Positions 1 to 7,550 of a DNA stretch of 64,000 nt are shown one piece after another (position 1 is the stretch's first letter; each line of letters opens with the position of its first letter). A program made the translations under genes and the position numbers. Below the pieces are notes generated by a model that was not told the origin of the DNA, ran no database searches, and saw only the letters and a program-made list of their open reading frames with translations. This DNA comes from Paraburkholderia sartisoli (GTDB lineage: Bacteria > Pseudomonadota > Gammaproteobacteria > Burkholderiales > Burkholderiaceae). The DNA is taken from assembly GCF_900107685.1 (NCBI RefSeq), contig NZ_FNRQ01000007.1, positions 333,080 through 397,079 on the forward strand, written 5' to 3'.

Positions 1-120
1 CAGCGGATTACCCGCGAAACGCTGCCAGCGTCGATACGCGAGGCCGAGCGCGGCCTGTTTGCGGGAAGCGGGCGTGTCGGTCAGCAGCCAGCTTTTCCAG
101 TGTCGGGGCGCGGCGTTCAT
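1..120 (-). CDS. Dipeptide ABC transporter permease, DppC-like (3' end outside window)
   Basis: Only the first 40 codons are present, running off the left edge. The frame from the ATG at 120 reads MNAAPRHWKSWL and later RRWQRFAGNPL, which is the cytoplasmic N-terminus seen in DppC/OppC permeases just before the first membrane helix. It lies downstream of a DppB-type permease on the same strand, which fits the usual binding protein-DppB-DppC order. The frame stays open upstream of this ATG into the end of the DppB gene, and a GTG at 165 is an alternative start, so the true start is uncertain. A separate ATG at 185 that overlaps the DppB stop is not used, because its frame ends after 22 codons. 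Confidence 0.65.
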   Translation of the reverse strand, partial: MNAAPRHWKSWLLTDTPASRKQAALGLAYRRWQRFAGNPL

Positions 121-184
121 CGAGGATTCCGGGGTTGGCGTGGCGTGATCGGAAAGCGGCTGCACGAGATGGATCTCCGGGTCA

Positions 185-1255
185 TCAGCGGGCGCGCGGA
201 TCGAACACGCGATAGAGCGCGTCCGTCAGCAGATTGAGCGCGATGAACGTGACGCCGATCACGAGCGTGCTGCCGAGCACGGCGTTCATGTCGGCGTTCA
301 GCAGCGCGCCCGTCAGGTACGAACCGATGCCGGGCCACGCAAAGACGATCTCCGTCAGCACCGAGCCTTCCAGCAGATAGCTGTACGTAAGCGCGATCAC
401 CGTCAGAAGCGGCACCGCGATATTGCCGAACGCGTGACGCCAGATCACGCGCCGCTCGGGCAGCCCCTTCGCGCGCGCGGTCGTGATGTATTCCTGGCTC
501 AGCTGTTCGAGCATGAACGAGCGCGTCATCCGGCTCAGATACGCCACGGAGTAGTAACCGAGAATCGCCGCGGGCAGCGCGATGTGCGAGAACGCGTTGA
601 AAAACACGTCCCACTCGCCGGCGATGATCGAGTCGACCAGCAGGCTGCCAGTGTGGGTGTCGACCATGCCGTCGAATACCGGATCGATGCGCCCCGGCCC
701 CGACACCCAGTGCAGCTTCGCGTAGAAGAGCAGCAGCCCCATCAGGCCGAGCCAGAACACAGGCACCGAACTGCCCACCAGACCCACGAAACGCGCGATG
801 TGATCGATCCACCGGTTATGGCGCACCGCCGCGATCACGCCAAGCGGCACGCCGACGAGCACGCCGAGTATCGTCGAGAGCGTCGCGAGTTCGAGCGTCG
901 CCGGAAACACGCGCTTGATGTCGTCGATGACGGGATGCGCGGTCAGGAGCGACATGCCGAAGTTCCCGTGCAGCACGTCGCGCGCGTAGATCAGGAACTG
1001 CACCACGAGCGGCTGGTCCAGACCCAGCTGAATGCGCGCGGCCGCGTAGGCGCTCGCCGACGCGCGATCGCCGAGAATCGCCAGCACCGGATCGATCGGC
1101 ACCTTGCGGCCGATCACGAATGTGACCGCGAGCAGGCCCGTGAACGTGATCACGAGCGTCACGATCCAGCGCAACAGGCGCAGCGTCCAGCGGATACCAG
1201 GGCTTCGCGCGGAAAGCACGCGCACGCGCGCGGAAAGGGTGACAGGCGTCGACAT
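185..1255 (-). CDS. Dipeptide ABC transporter permease, DppB/DdpB-like
   Basis: A 356-residue polytopic inner-membrane protein of the DppB/OppB family, the first permease of a peptide or nickel type ABC importer. After a basic N-terminus of about 25 residues there is a helix (WIVTLVITFTGLLAVTFVIG), then the periplasmic region containing DPVLAILGDRAS. An EAA-type loop (EYITTARAKGLPERRVIW) near residues 255-275 would contact the ATPase. It sits 76 bp downstream of the binding-protein gene and just before DppC. The ATPase subunits are not seen and probably lie beyond the left edge. Substrate is inferred from the adjacent D-Ala-D-Ala dipeptidase. Confidence 0.9.
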   Translation of the reverse strand: MSTPVTLSARVRVLSARSPGIRWTLRLLRWIVTLVITFTGLLAVTFVIGRKVPIDPVLAILGDRASASAYAAARIQLGLDQPLVVQFLIYARDVLHGNFGMSLLTAHPVIDDIKRVFPATLELATLSTILGVLVGVPLGVIAAVRHNRWIDHIARFVGLVGSSVPVFWLGLMGLLLFYAKLHWVSGPGRIDPVFDGMVDTHTGSLLVDSIIAGEWDVFFNAFSHIALPAAILGYYSVAYLSRMTRSFMLEQLSQEYITTARAKGLPERRVIWRHAFGNIAVPLLTVIALTYSYLLEGSVLTEIVFAWPGIGSYLTGALLNADMNAVLGSTLVIGVTFIALNLLTDALYRVFDPRAR

Positions 1256-1331
1256 AGGGATTCCAGAGGCGAAGGAAAACGAACCGGCGAAGCCGCGGCG
1301 GCTTCGCCGTCATGCACCTTCGCCCGTTACG

Positions 1332-2939
1332 TTACTGCTTCTTCAGGTTCCGGTACGACACGAGGTCGTTGATCGGACCCACTTCAAGACCCGTCACGCC
1401 CGGGCGCGCCGCCACCTGCGAGACCTGCTGGAACATGATCACGAAGGGCGAGCGGGCCAGCATCTGCTTTTGCATCGTCTGGTACATTTCCGCGCGCTTC
1501 GTCGGCGACGATTCGGCCAGCGCAGCGTTCGTCTCTCTGGTCAGTTCGGGAATGTCCCACGAATTGCGCCACGCGAGCATCTTGTAGCTCGACTTGTCGG
1601 AGTTATCCGGATTCCACGCGAAGCCCTGCGCGTTGCTGTGTGGATCGATGTAATCCGCCGACCATTCGCCGATATAAATGTCATGCGAGCGCGAGCGGTA
1701 TTTCGCCAGCGTCTGCTTGTTGTCGCCCGGGATGATCTGAACCTTGATGCCGCCCTGCGCCAGGTTCGCCTGCACCGCCTCGGCGATTTCGCTGTACGGA
1801 TAGCCGTTGCGCACATCCATCGTCACGGAGAACCCGTTGGGAAGGCCGGCCTTCGCCAGCAGCGCCTTCGCCTTCGCGACGTCCTGCTGATAGGGATTCG
1901 AATTGAGCGCGCCGAGGAAGCCTTCGGGGAGGAACGTCTCGTGGACCTTGTACGTCGTTTTCGCGATGTTGGTCTGGATGCCCTTGTAGTCGATCAGCCA
2001 TTTCATCGCCTCCTGCACTTCCGGCTTCGCGAGATTCGGGTTCTTCACGTTCAGTCCGAGGTACAGCAACGTCGCCTGCGGCACGGCGCTCGTATGCGCC
2101 TTGCCCGACTTTGTCAACGCGGCGAGATCGTCCGGGCTCAGGTTGCGCGCAACGTCGACGTCGCCGTTTTCAAGCAGCAGGCGCTGGCTCGACGCCTCCG
2201 GCACGTGACGCAGCACGATGCGCTTCATCGCGAGCGGCACACGGTAGCCGTCAAAGCGTTGCAGCACGATGCTCTCGTTCGCAGTCCACTTCACGAGCTT
2301 GTAGGCGCCGGAGCCCGCCTCGTTGGTACGCAGCCAGTCGTTGCCGAAGTCGTTACCCTTCTGGTGCGACATCAGCAACTGCTTGTCCAGCACCGATGCA
2401 GGCCACGCGCCGAGCACGTTCAACACGAACGTCGGCGCATATTTCTGGTCGGTCGTGATGCTCACGGTGCTGTCGTCGATCTTCTTCACGTTGCGCAGCG
2501 CGTTGTCTTTGGTCAGGCCGATACCTTGCAGCACGGCCGCCGCGCCCTTGTCGAGCAGCACCGTGCGCTGGATCGACCACGCGACGTCATCCGCGCTCAA
2601 CGGGTTGCCCGAGTGGAATTTCAGGCCTGGGCGAATCTTGAACGTGAACGTCAGGCCGTCGGGGCTGACGGTCCACGACTGGGCCACGTCGCCGTTGAAT
2701 TTCGACGGGTCTTTCAGGTCGACGCGCACGAGCCTGTCGTAGGTATTCGCCACGTACTCCTCGGGCACCAGTTCGTATACCTCGCCCGGGTCGAGCGTGG
2801 TGAACTCGTCGAGGAACGTGGCCATCACGAACATGTCTTTCGGCGTCGCGGCCGCCGCGGGGCCCGCTGCCGTCACCGACACCGCGAGGACAGAAGCCAT
2901 TGCCGCCACTGCCAGCGCATTGCGCAAAACCATTTTCAT
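1332..2939 (-). CDS. ABC transporter substrate-binding protein, family 5 (DppA/DdpA-like)
   Basis: This 535-residue protein has a classical signal peptide (basic MKMVLRN, a hydrophobic stretch and an Ala-rich cleavage region near residue 31). It is followed by a family 5 extracellular solute-binding fold: the region PGLKFHSGNPLSADDVAWS near residue 105 is the family signature. It would bind peptides in the periplasm and deliver them to the two downstream permeases. The gene follows the VanX-like dipeptidase by 67 bp on the same strand, matching the E. coli ddpXABCDF order. A D-Ala-D-Ala or related murein dipeptide is therefore the most likely ligand, but the pocket cannot be read from sequence alone. 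Confidence 0.9.
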   Translation of the reverse strand: MKMVLRNALAVAAMASVLAVSVTAAGPAAAATPKDMFVMATFLDEFTTLDPGEVYELVPEEYVANTYDRLVRVDLKDPSKFNGDVAQSWTVSPDGLTFTFKIRPGLKFHSGNPLSADDVAWSIQRTVLLDKGAAAVLQGIGLTKDNALRNVKKIDDSTVSITTDQKYAPTFVLNVLGAWPASVLDKQLLMSHQKGNDFGNDWLRTNEAGSGAYKLVKWTANESIVLQRFDGYRVPLAMKRIVLRHVPEASSQRLLLENGDVDVARNLSPDDLAALTKSGKAHTSAVPQATLLYLGLNVKNPNLAKPEVQEAMKWLIDYKGIQTNIAKTTYKVHETFLPEGFLGALNSNPYQQDVAKAKALLAKAGLPNGFSVTMDVRNGYPYSEIAEAVQANLAQGGIKVQIIPGDNKQTLAKYRSRSHDIYIGEWSADYIDPHSNAQGFAWNPDNSDKSSYKMLAWRNSWDIPELTRETNAALAESSPTKRAEMYQTMQKQMLARSPFVIMFQQVSQVAARPGVTGLEVGPINDLVSYRNLKKQ

Positions 2940-3006
2940 ACTCGCTCCGTAAGAGATGTTGGAGAGTCTTGAAGGGAACCGCGGACGCTAACTAAACCGG
3001 CACGCG

Positions 3007-3573
3007 CTACATGAGACGCAACGGGCCGCTCTCGCTGTTGTCGATGAGCCGCAGCGAACGGGAGCCGGGCAGTTCGTAATGCCACCATTCGCTCTTGATG
3101 TGCGTGAAGCCCGCCGCATGCATCACGCCCAGCAGCAACAGGCGATTGCGCTGCACGTGCTCGGGCAGGCCGGGATGAAAGTGTCCGGACTCGACGGTCA
3201 TCGCATCGAAGCCGGTGCCCATGTCGAGCGCGTTGCCGCTCGCGTCGAGCAGCGTCAGGTCGATCGCCGTGCCGCGGCTGTGGTTCGAGCCGAGGCCCAG
3301 ATCGGCGATATAGGCCGGATCGGGCAGGAAGTCCCACAGCACCTGCTGCGCCTCTGGCGGGCGGTACGCGTCGAAAATCCTCAGCTTCATGCCGACGGTC
3401 CGCGCGATTCCGACGGCCTTGCGCAAACCCGCTTCGGCAGGCGTGAGCAGCAGGCAATGCGCGGCCTTGTAGATCGGCTTGCCGGTCAGGTTGCGGTCCG
3501 TCGCGTAGACGAGGTCGATGTCGACGTCGTGCGTTTCGGGCGTGATGGGGATCAGTCGATGGGGTTCTGTCAT
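3007..3573 (-). CDS. ddpX: D-alanyl-D-alanine dipeptidase, VanX/DdpX family
   Basis: This 188-residue zinc dipeptidase would cleave D-Ala-D-Ala for murein recycling or use as a nutrient. The family residues are present with the correct spacing: Arg71 in FDAYRP, His98 and Asp105 in SNHSRGTAID, and Glu162 and His165 in EWWH. The ATG at 3573 starts at the natural domain boundary (MTEPHRLIPITPE) but has no clear Shine-Dalgarno sequence. The frame also stays open upstream through the heptanucleotide tract to an ATG at 3909, giving a potential 300-residue product. The next genes are the peptide ABC transporter, so import and hydrolysis appear coupled. No signal peptide is visible, so it should act in the cytoplasm. 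Confidence 0.88.
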   Translation of the reverse strand: MTEPHRLIPITPETHDVDIDLVYATDRNLTGKPIYKAAHCLLLTPAEAGLRKAVGIARTVGMKLRIFDAYRPPEAQQVLWDFLPDPAYIADLGLGSNHSRGTAIDLTLLDASGNALDMGTGFDAMTVESGHFHPGLPEHVQRNRLLLLGVMHAAGFTHIKSEWWHYELPGSRSLRLIDNSESGPLRLM

Positions 3574-3607
3574 GGGGTGCGCGTGAATGGTTTCTGCCTG
3601 AACAGGG

Positions 3608-3891
3608 CTAAAAGTCGAATTGATCGAGCTCGCGCTGCAATTCACGATTGCGCGCGACGCGTTCGTCGATTGCCGGGCCGAGCCGCTCGAGGTTCGAGGT
3701 TCGAGGTTCGAGGTTCGAGGTTCGAGGTTCGAGGTTCGAGGTTCGAGGTTCGAGGTTCGAGGTTCGAGGTTCGCCAGCATGTCGCTCGCGATACGCTTCG
3801 CGGTCGGGGTCAGTCCGGCGTAACGCGACTCGACAGTCTGTGCAAACGCGCCCGGCATCGTGGCTGGCGACATGGGTTGGTTATCTGTCAT
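3608..3891 (-). pseudogene. Remnant of an RpiR-like regulator, interrupted by a 7-bp tandem repeat
   Basis: From the ATG at 3891 (preceded by GAGAAAAGA) the frame reads MTDNQPMSPAT, then ESRYAGLTPTAKRIASDML. The latter resembles the first helix of the HTH domain in MurR/RpiR regulators, which often sit beside ddpX-dpp clusters. At residue 43 it enters the TTCGAGG tract. On the far side, in another frame, a helical tail (LGPAIDERVARNRELQREL) ends with TAG at 3608, like a protein C-terminus. The SIS sugar-binding domain and most of the HTH are missing. With the present 11 added repeat units the two halves are out of frame; 9 or 12 units would join them. RpiR identity is an inference from about 40 residues plus context. 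Confidence 0.55.
3686..3773. repeat. Heptanucleotide tandem repeat (TTCGAGG, 11 exact units plus flanking partial units)
   Basis: Eleven perfect copies of TTCGAGG occupy 3693-3769. They are preceded by a one-mismatch copy (CTCGAGG, 3686-3692) and followed by a partial TTCG. Three units (21 bp) encode one 7-residue cycle, LEPRTSN, on the minus strand. Because 7 is not a multiple of 3, each gain or loss of one unit changes the reading frame. Perfect short repeats of this kind are prone to slipped-strand mispairing. Confidence 0.95.
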
Positions 3892-3909
3892 TCTTTTCTC
3901 GATTGACAT

Positions 3910-4490
3910 CCATCCGACAAAACCAATAAAGTCAGCGCCAGCTTAAAAAATCAATCGAAAAGAGCTGCCCGATAGCGTATCGCCTCGCCACGGGCCCTTC
4001 CAGCCGTATCGGGATCGCACAGATAGGCCACCCAACCGGCCGCCGGATACGCCGATACCCGTTCCTGTTCGAGAGACGTTTAGTTATATGTCATCGTATA
4101 ACTATCTAACGGACTGAAATATCCGCCGCGTATTCGCCGCTTCCGCCTTGCGGCGCGTGGCATTGCCCTGGTTTCCCGGATTCTCGCGGGTCAAAACGGA
4201 ACCCGGCGCGAACGCCCTGTCAGCACGTTCGTCCGCGCCATACGGGTAATTACCCGGTGTACATCCGGTATCTCATATCGATAGACTCTCGCGGTCATAG
4301 GACAACATACAAATCCATCCCGCTTTTTGCCCCGTGCAATGTGGATGGCCGAATGACCGGAGACCACGCCATCTCCAGCGTCACATTCTCCGTGGCGACT
4401 GGTCGAGGACACGACGGTGGGGATACGGACGATGACCGTATCGCAGCGTTCGCAATCGATCGATGGTTTATTTTCAGAGGAAATAGCGCG
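3910..4490. other. Divergent intergenic region between the ddp locus and the TRAP operon
   Basis: These 580 bases separate the minus-strand ddp genes from the plus-strand TRAP operon. No convincing gene is present. The open frame that runs into the TRAP binding protein from 4257 lacks a signal peptide and is an upstream extension. The segment includes an AT-rich patch near 3920-3955 and another around 4078-4125 that contains an inverted repeat (listed separately). Promoters for both directions should lie here, but I could not assign -35/-10 boxes with confidence. Confidence 0.6.
4081..4104. promoter_or_regulatory. Perfect inverted repeat, candidate operator for the TRAP operon
   Basis: Arms TAGTTATA (4081-4088) and TATAACTA (4097-4104) are exact reverse complements separated by 8 bp, inside an AT-rich patch about 390 bp upstream of the TRAP binding-protein start. 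Size and symmetry fit a dimeric HTH regulator, for example of the GntR/FadR type that often controls TRAP and sugar-acid operons. No such regulator gene is adjacent in the window. Confidence 0.45.
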
Positions 4491-5483
4491 ATGAAAAACA
4501 ACTTTAACCTTTCCCGTATTTCGATGATGGCCGCCGCTTCGGTGCTGGCCCTGAGCAGCGGTGCCGCACAGGCGCGCACGTTCCGCTCGGCCGACGTGCA
4601 TGGCGACACGTTCCCGACCAACATGGCCGTGAAATTCATGGGCGACGAGATCTCGAAGGCGACCAACGGCAAGGATTCCGTGAAGGTCTTCGGCAACAGC
4701 TCGCTCGGCTCTGAAAACGACACGATCGACCAGGTCCGTATCGGCGCGCTCGACATGACCCGCGCGAACGGCGCGGCGTTCAACGAGATCGTGCCGGAAT
4801 CGATGATCCCGTCGCTGCCGTTCCTGTTCCGCGACATCAACCATTTCCGCAAGGCGATGTACGGCCCGGCAGGCCAGCAGATTCTCGACGCCTTCAAGGC
4901 GAAGGGCCTGATCGCGCTGACCTTCTATGAAAGCGGCGCGCGTTCGATGTACGCGAAGAAGGCCATCCATTCGCCGGCCGACATGAAGGGCCTCAAGGTC
5001 CGCGTCCAGCCGTCCGACCTGATGGTCGACGAAATCCGCGCGATGGGCGGCACGCCGACGCCGATGCCGTTCGCCGAGGTCTACACGGGCCTGAAGACGG
5101 GCCTCGTCGACGCAGCGGAAAACAACCTCCCGTCCTACGACGAAACCAAGCACTTCGAAGTCGCGCAGGTGTACTCGGAAACGCAGCACGCGATGACGCC
5201 GGAAGTGCTCGTGTTCTCGAAGAAGGTCTGGGACACGCTGACGCCGCAGGAACAGGCCATCATCAAGAAGGCCGCGGATGACTCGGTGCCCTACTACGAG
5301 AAGCTTTGGACGGCGCGCGAAGCCGAGGCCGCGAAGACCGTGACGAAGGGCGGCGCGACGCTCGTTCCGGCCGCGCAGATCGATCGCGCGGCGTTCGTGA
5401 AGGCGATGCAGCCGGTCTGGGCCAAGTACGAAAGGACGCCGCAGATGAAGCAGATCGTCGACGAAATCCAGGCAGTCAAGTAA
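4491..5483 (+). CDS. TRAP transporter substrate-binding protein, DctP family
   Basis: This 330-residue periplasmic binding protein carries a signal peptide (MKNNFNLSR, then a hydrophobic stretch, then SSGAAQA cleaved before RTFRSADV). The DctP fold is recognisable from GALDMTRANGAAF, the conserved Arg segment GLKVRVQPSDLMVDEIRAMGG (the Arg that salt-bridges a carboxylate ligand) and EVYTGLKTGLVDAAENN. The start at 4491 is preferred over an in-frame ATG at 4257 because it has CAGAGGAAAT just upstream and places the signal peptide at the N-terminus. The DctQ and DctM subunits follow, so the three genes form a complete sodium-driven uptake system. The ligand is probably a sugar acid or other organic acid anion. 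Confidence 0.93.
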   Translation: MKNNFNLSRISMMAAASVLALSSGAAQARTFRSADVHGDTFPTNMAVKFMGDEISKATNGKDSVKVFGNSSLGSENDTIDQVRIGALDMTRANGAAFNEIVPESMIPSLPFLFRDINHFRKAMYGPAGQQILDAFKAKGLIALTFYESGARSMYAKKAIHSPADMKGLKVRVQPSDLMVDEIRAMGGTPTPMPFAEVYTGLKTGLVDAAENNLPSYDETKHFEVAQVYSETQHAMTPEVLVFSKKVWDTLTPQEQAIIKKAADDSVPYYEKLWTAREAEAAKTVTKGGATLVPAAQIDRAAFVKAMQPVWAKYERTPQMKQIVDEIQAVK

Positions 5484-5500
5484 GTCTCACCCGCGGGTGA

Positions 5501-5579
5501 TGGCGCAATGTCCGGCAGCGTGTTTCGCCGGCATTGCGCCACGAGCATTTCCTCGTGAGCCGGCAACCGGCTCACGAGG
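5501..5579. other. Two intercistronic hairpins between TRAP binding protein and permease
   Basis: The first hairpin pairs 5501-5510 with 5532-5541, then, after a one-base bulge at 5511, 5512-5516 with 5527-5531 (15 bp in all). The second is a perfect 13-bp stem (5551-5563 with 5567-5579) closed by the loop CAA. Neither is followed by a long T run. Such structures after a binding-protein gene usually protect the upstream mRNA or cause partial termination, so that binding protein is made in excess over the membrane subunits. Confidence 0.75.
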
Positions 5580-5626
5580 CAGTCTGAATGGGCAGGATAA
5601 GTCCGTTGTATGGAAGGATGGAACAG

Positions 5627-6106
5627 ATGACCTTCATGAAACGCCCGAATGATTTTCTTTCCCGCGTACTGGCCATAGTGGCGTCGATCAGCCTCGCCGT
5701 GCTGACGTTGCTGGTCTTTTACGGCGTCGTCATGCGCTACGTCTTTAACGACGCCCCCGATTTCGTCGAGCCGATCGCACTTTTGCTGGTGGTCGTCATC
5801 GCCATGTTCGGGGCCTCGCTCAAGGTTCGCGAGAGCGGTCATATCGGGCTCGATTCACTCGTCAAGAAACTGTCGCCCAAAGGGCAGGTCGCGGCCGAAG
5901 CCTTTCAGCATGTGTGCCTGATCGCGCTTTCCGTCGCGATTTTCGTGGGCTGCATGGAAATGGCGGAAACGACGATGGACGACCGGATTCCGATTCTCGG
6001 CCTCCCGGAAGCCCTCCGCTACTTCATTCCGGTCGCAGCCAGCTTTTGCATTATTTCTTTCTCGTTCGAACATCTGCTGAAGCTGTTCGCGCGGAAGCAT
6101 ACCTAG
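5627..6106 (+). CDS. TRAP transporter small permease, DctQ family
   Basis: A small four-helix membrane protein of about 160 residues. Hydrophobic segments occur around LAIVASISLAVLTLLVFYGVVMRY, VEPIALLLVVVIAMFGASL, the segment before IFVGCMEMAE, and YFIPVAASFCIISFSFEHLLKL. The motif RYVFNDAPDFVEPIALLL is typical of DctQ. It associates with DctM and helps couple substrate release from the binding protein. I chose the ATG at 5627 because GGAAGGA lies about 8 bp upstream. ATGs at 5588, 5618 and 5636 are also in frame, so the N-terminus is uncertain. The large permease starts 8 bp after the stop. Confidence 0.88.
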   Translation: MTFMKRPNDFLSRVLAIVASISLAVLTLLVFYGVVMRYVFNDAPDFVEPIALLLVVVIAMFGASLKVRESGHIGLDSLVKKLSPKGQVAAEAFQHVCLIALSVAIFVGCMEMAETTMDDRIPILGLPEALRYFIPVAASFCIISFSFEHLLKLFARKHT

Positions 6107-6113
6107 AGCAATC

Positions 6114-7466
6114 ATGGAACTTGCCATTCTCTTTGTCAGTTTTATCGTGTTCCTCGCGCTCGGGGTTCCGGTTTCGTTTGGGTTGGGGCTCTCGTGCGTC
6201 CTGACGTATCTGTATGAAGGCCTGCCGGCGGCAACGGCCATGCAGTCGATGATCTCGGGCATGAACGCGTTCTCGTTTCTCGCGGTCCCGTTCTTCATCT
6301 TTTCCGGCGAACTGATGCTCCACGGCGGTATCGCCGACCGCATCCTGCGCTTCGCCCAGGCGACCGTCGGACACTTCCGCGGCGGTCTCGGCATGGCCAA
6401 CGTCGTCGCGTGTACGCTGTTCGGCGGCGTGTCCGGTTCGCCGACAGCCGATACGTCGGCGATGGGCGGCGTCGTGATTCCACTGATGAAGCGCGAAGGC
6501 TATAGCGCGGCGTATGCGGTCAACGTAACGACCCACTCGTCGCTGGCCGGCGCGCTGATGCCGACGTCGACGAACATGATCATCTATGCGTTCGCCGCAC
6601 AGGGGATCACGGGCACGTTGAACGGTCAGCAGCTGAGCGGCGTCTCGATCGGCGACCTGCTGTTCTCCGGGCTGCTGCCGGTGCTGTGGGTGATGGGTTT
6701 CGTGCTGATCGCAGCCTACTGGCAGGCGGTTCGTTTCGGCTACCCGCAGCGCCCCGATGGTTCGACGGGCGTGCAGAAGTTTCCCGGCTGGTTCGCGGTG
6801 GGCAGGACGTTCCTTGGCGCATTGCCCGGTCTGATGGTGATCGCGATCATCCTGGTGTGCGTGGCAAGAGGCATTGCGACCGCGACAGAAGCCGCGGCGA
6901 TCGCGGTGGTCTATTCGCTGGTGCTGACACTCGTCGTCTATCGCTCGATGACGAGGAAGAAGCTCTTCGTGGCGCTTTCAAGCGCGACCAAGACAACCGG
7001 TGTGGTGCTGCTGCTGATCGCCGTGTCGAACATGCTGCGCTTCCAGATGGCTTACCTGGAGATTCCCGACGCGATCGAGCGCCTGCTCGAACATGCAACG
7101 ACGCTTCCGTGGCTGATGCTGCTGTATATCAACATCCTCCAGGTTTTCCTCGGCACGTTCGTCGACATGGCCGCGCACATCCTGATCACGACGCCGCTGT
7201 TCCTGCCGCTCGCGATGCATGCAGGCGTGGGCCCCGTGCAGTTCGGCATCATGATTCTGCTGAACTGCTCACTGGGTCTGGTTCACCCGCCGATCGGCTC
7301 GGTGCAGTTCGTCGGTTGCGCGATCGGCAACGTCTCGATCGGTGAAACGACGAAAATCGCGTGGCCGTATTATCTGGCCATCTTCAGTGCGATCAACGTC
7401 GTCACCTATCTGCCGTTCTTCTCGACCTGGTTGCCAAGCCTGATCAACGGACACCCGGTGTATTGA
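6114..7466 (+). CDS. TRAP transporter large permease, DctM family
   Basis: A 450-residue polytopic membrane protein with the DctM features: an N-terminal helix (MELAILFVSFIVFLALGVPVSFGLG), the GVSGSPTADTSAMGGVVIPLM region, the THSSLAGALMPTSTNMIIYAF region and the C-terminal NCSLGLVHPPIGSVQFVGCAIG. It forms the transport channel and uses a sodium gradient to move the ligand delivered by the upstream binding protein. Length is close to the usual 425-450. It is the last gene of the three-gene operon and is followed within 30 bp by a strong terminator. Confidence 0.93.
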   Translation: MELAILFVSFIVFLALGVPVSFGLGLSCVLTYLYEGLPAATAMQSMISGMNAFSFLAVPFFIFSGELMLHGGIADRILRFAQATVGHFRGGLGMANVVACTLFGGVSGSPTADTSAMGGVVIPLMKREGYSAAYAVNVTTHSSLAGALMPTSTNMIIYAFAAQGITGTLNGQQLSGVSIGDLLFSGLLPVLWVMGFVLIAAYWQAVRFGYPQRPDGSTGVQKFPGWFAVGRTFLGALPGLMVIAIILVCVARGIATATEAAAIAVVYSLVLTLVVYRSMTRKKLFVALSSATKTTGVVLLLIAVSNMLRFQMAYLEIPDAIERLLEHATTLPWLMLLYINILQVFLGTFVDMAAHILITTPLFLPLAMHAGVGPVQFGIMILLNCSLGLVHPPIGSVQFVGCAIGNVSIGETTKIAWPYYLAIFSAINVVTYLPFFSTWLPSLINGHPVY

Positions 7467-7494
7467 GTTTCGACGTTTTCCCCGGGTGGTGATG

Positions 7495-7528
7495 AACAGC
7501 CTCGCGTGTGCGGGGCTGTTTTCGTTTT
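7495..7528 (+). terminator. Rho-independent terminator of the TRAP operon
   Basis: An 11-bp stem (7495-7505 paired with 7510-7520, one T-G wobble) has the loop GTGT and is followed directly by TTCGTTTT. It starts 29 bp after the DctM stop. Confidence 0.85.
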
Positions 7529-7550
7529 GAGGCTCGATGGTCGATACTGG

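Noticed and set aside
119..185. ATG overlapping the DppB stop as the DppC start
   Set aside because: That frame ends after 22 codons; the real DppC-like reading uses another frame with an ATG at 120 or a GTG at 165.
1104..2972. Long plus-strand open frame (over 600 codons) opposite the peptide-binding protein gene
   Set aside because: Antisense to a clear family 5 binding protein; Arg/His-rich translation with no domain, typical of high-GC shadow frames.
3686..3773. Possible CRISPR-like array
   Set aside because: The units are 7 bp and directly contiguous with no spacers, so it is a simple tandem repeat.
4257..4490. N-terminal extension of the TRAP binding protein from an ATG at 4257
   Set aside because: It would bury the signal peptide inside the protein; a good ribosome binding site precedes 4491.
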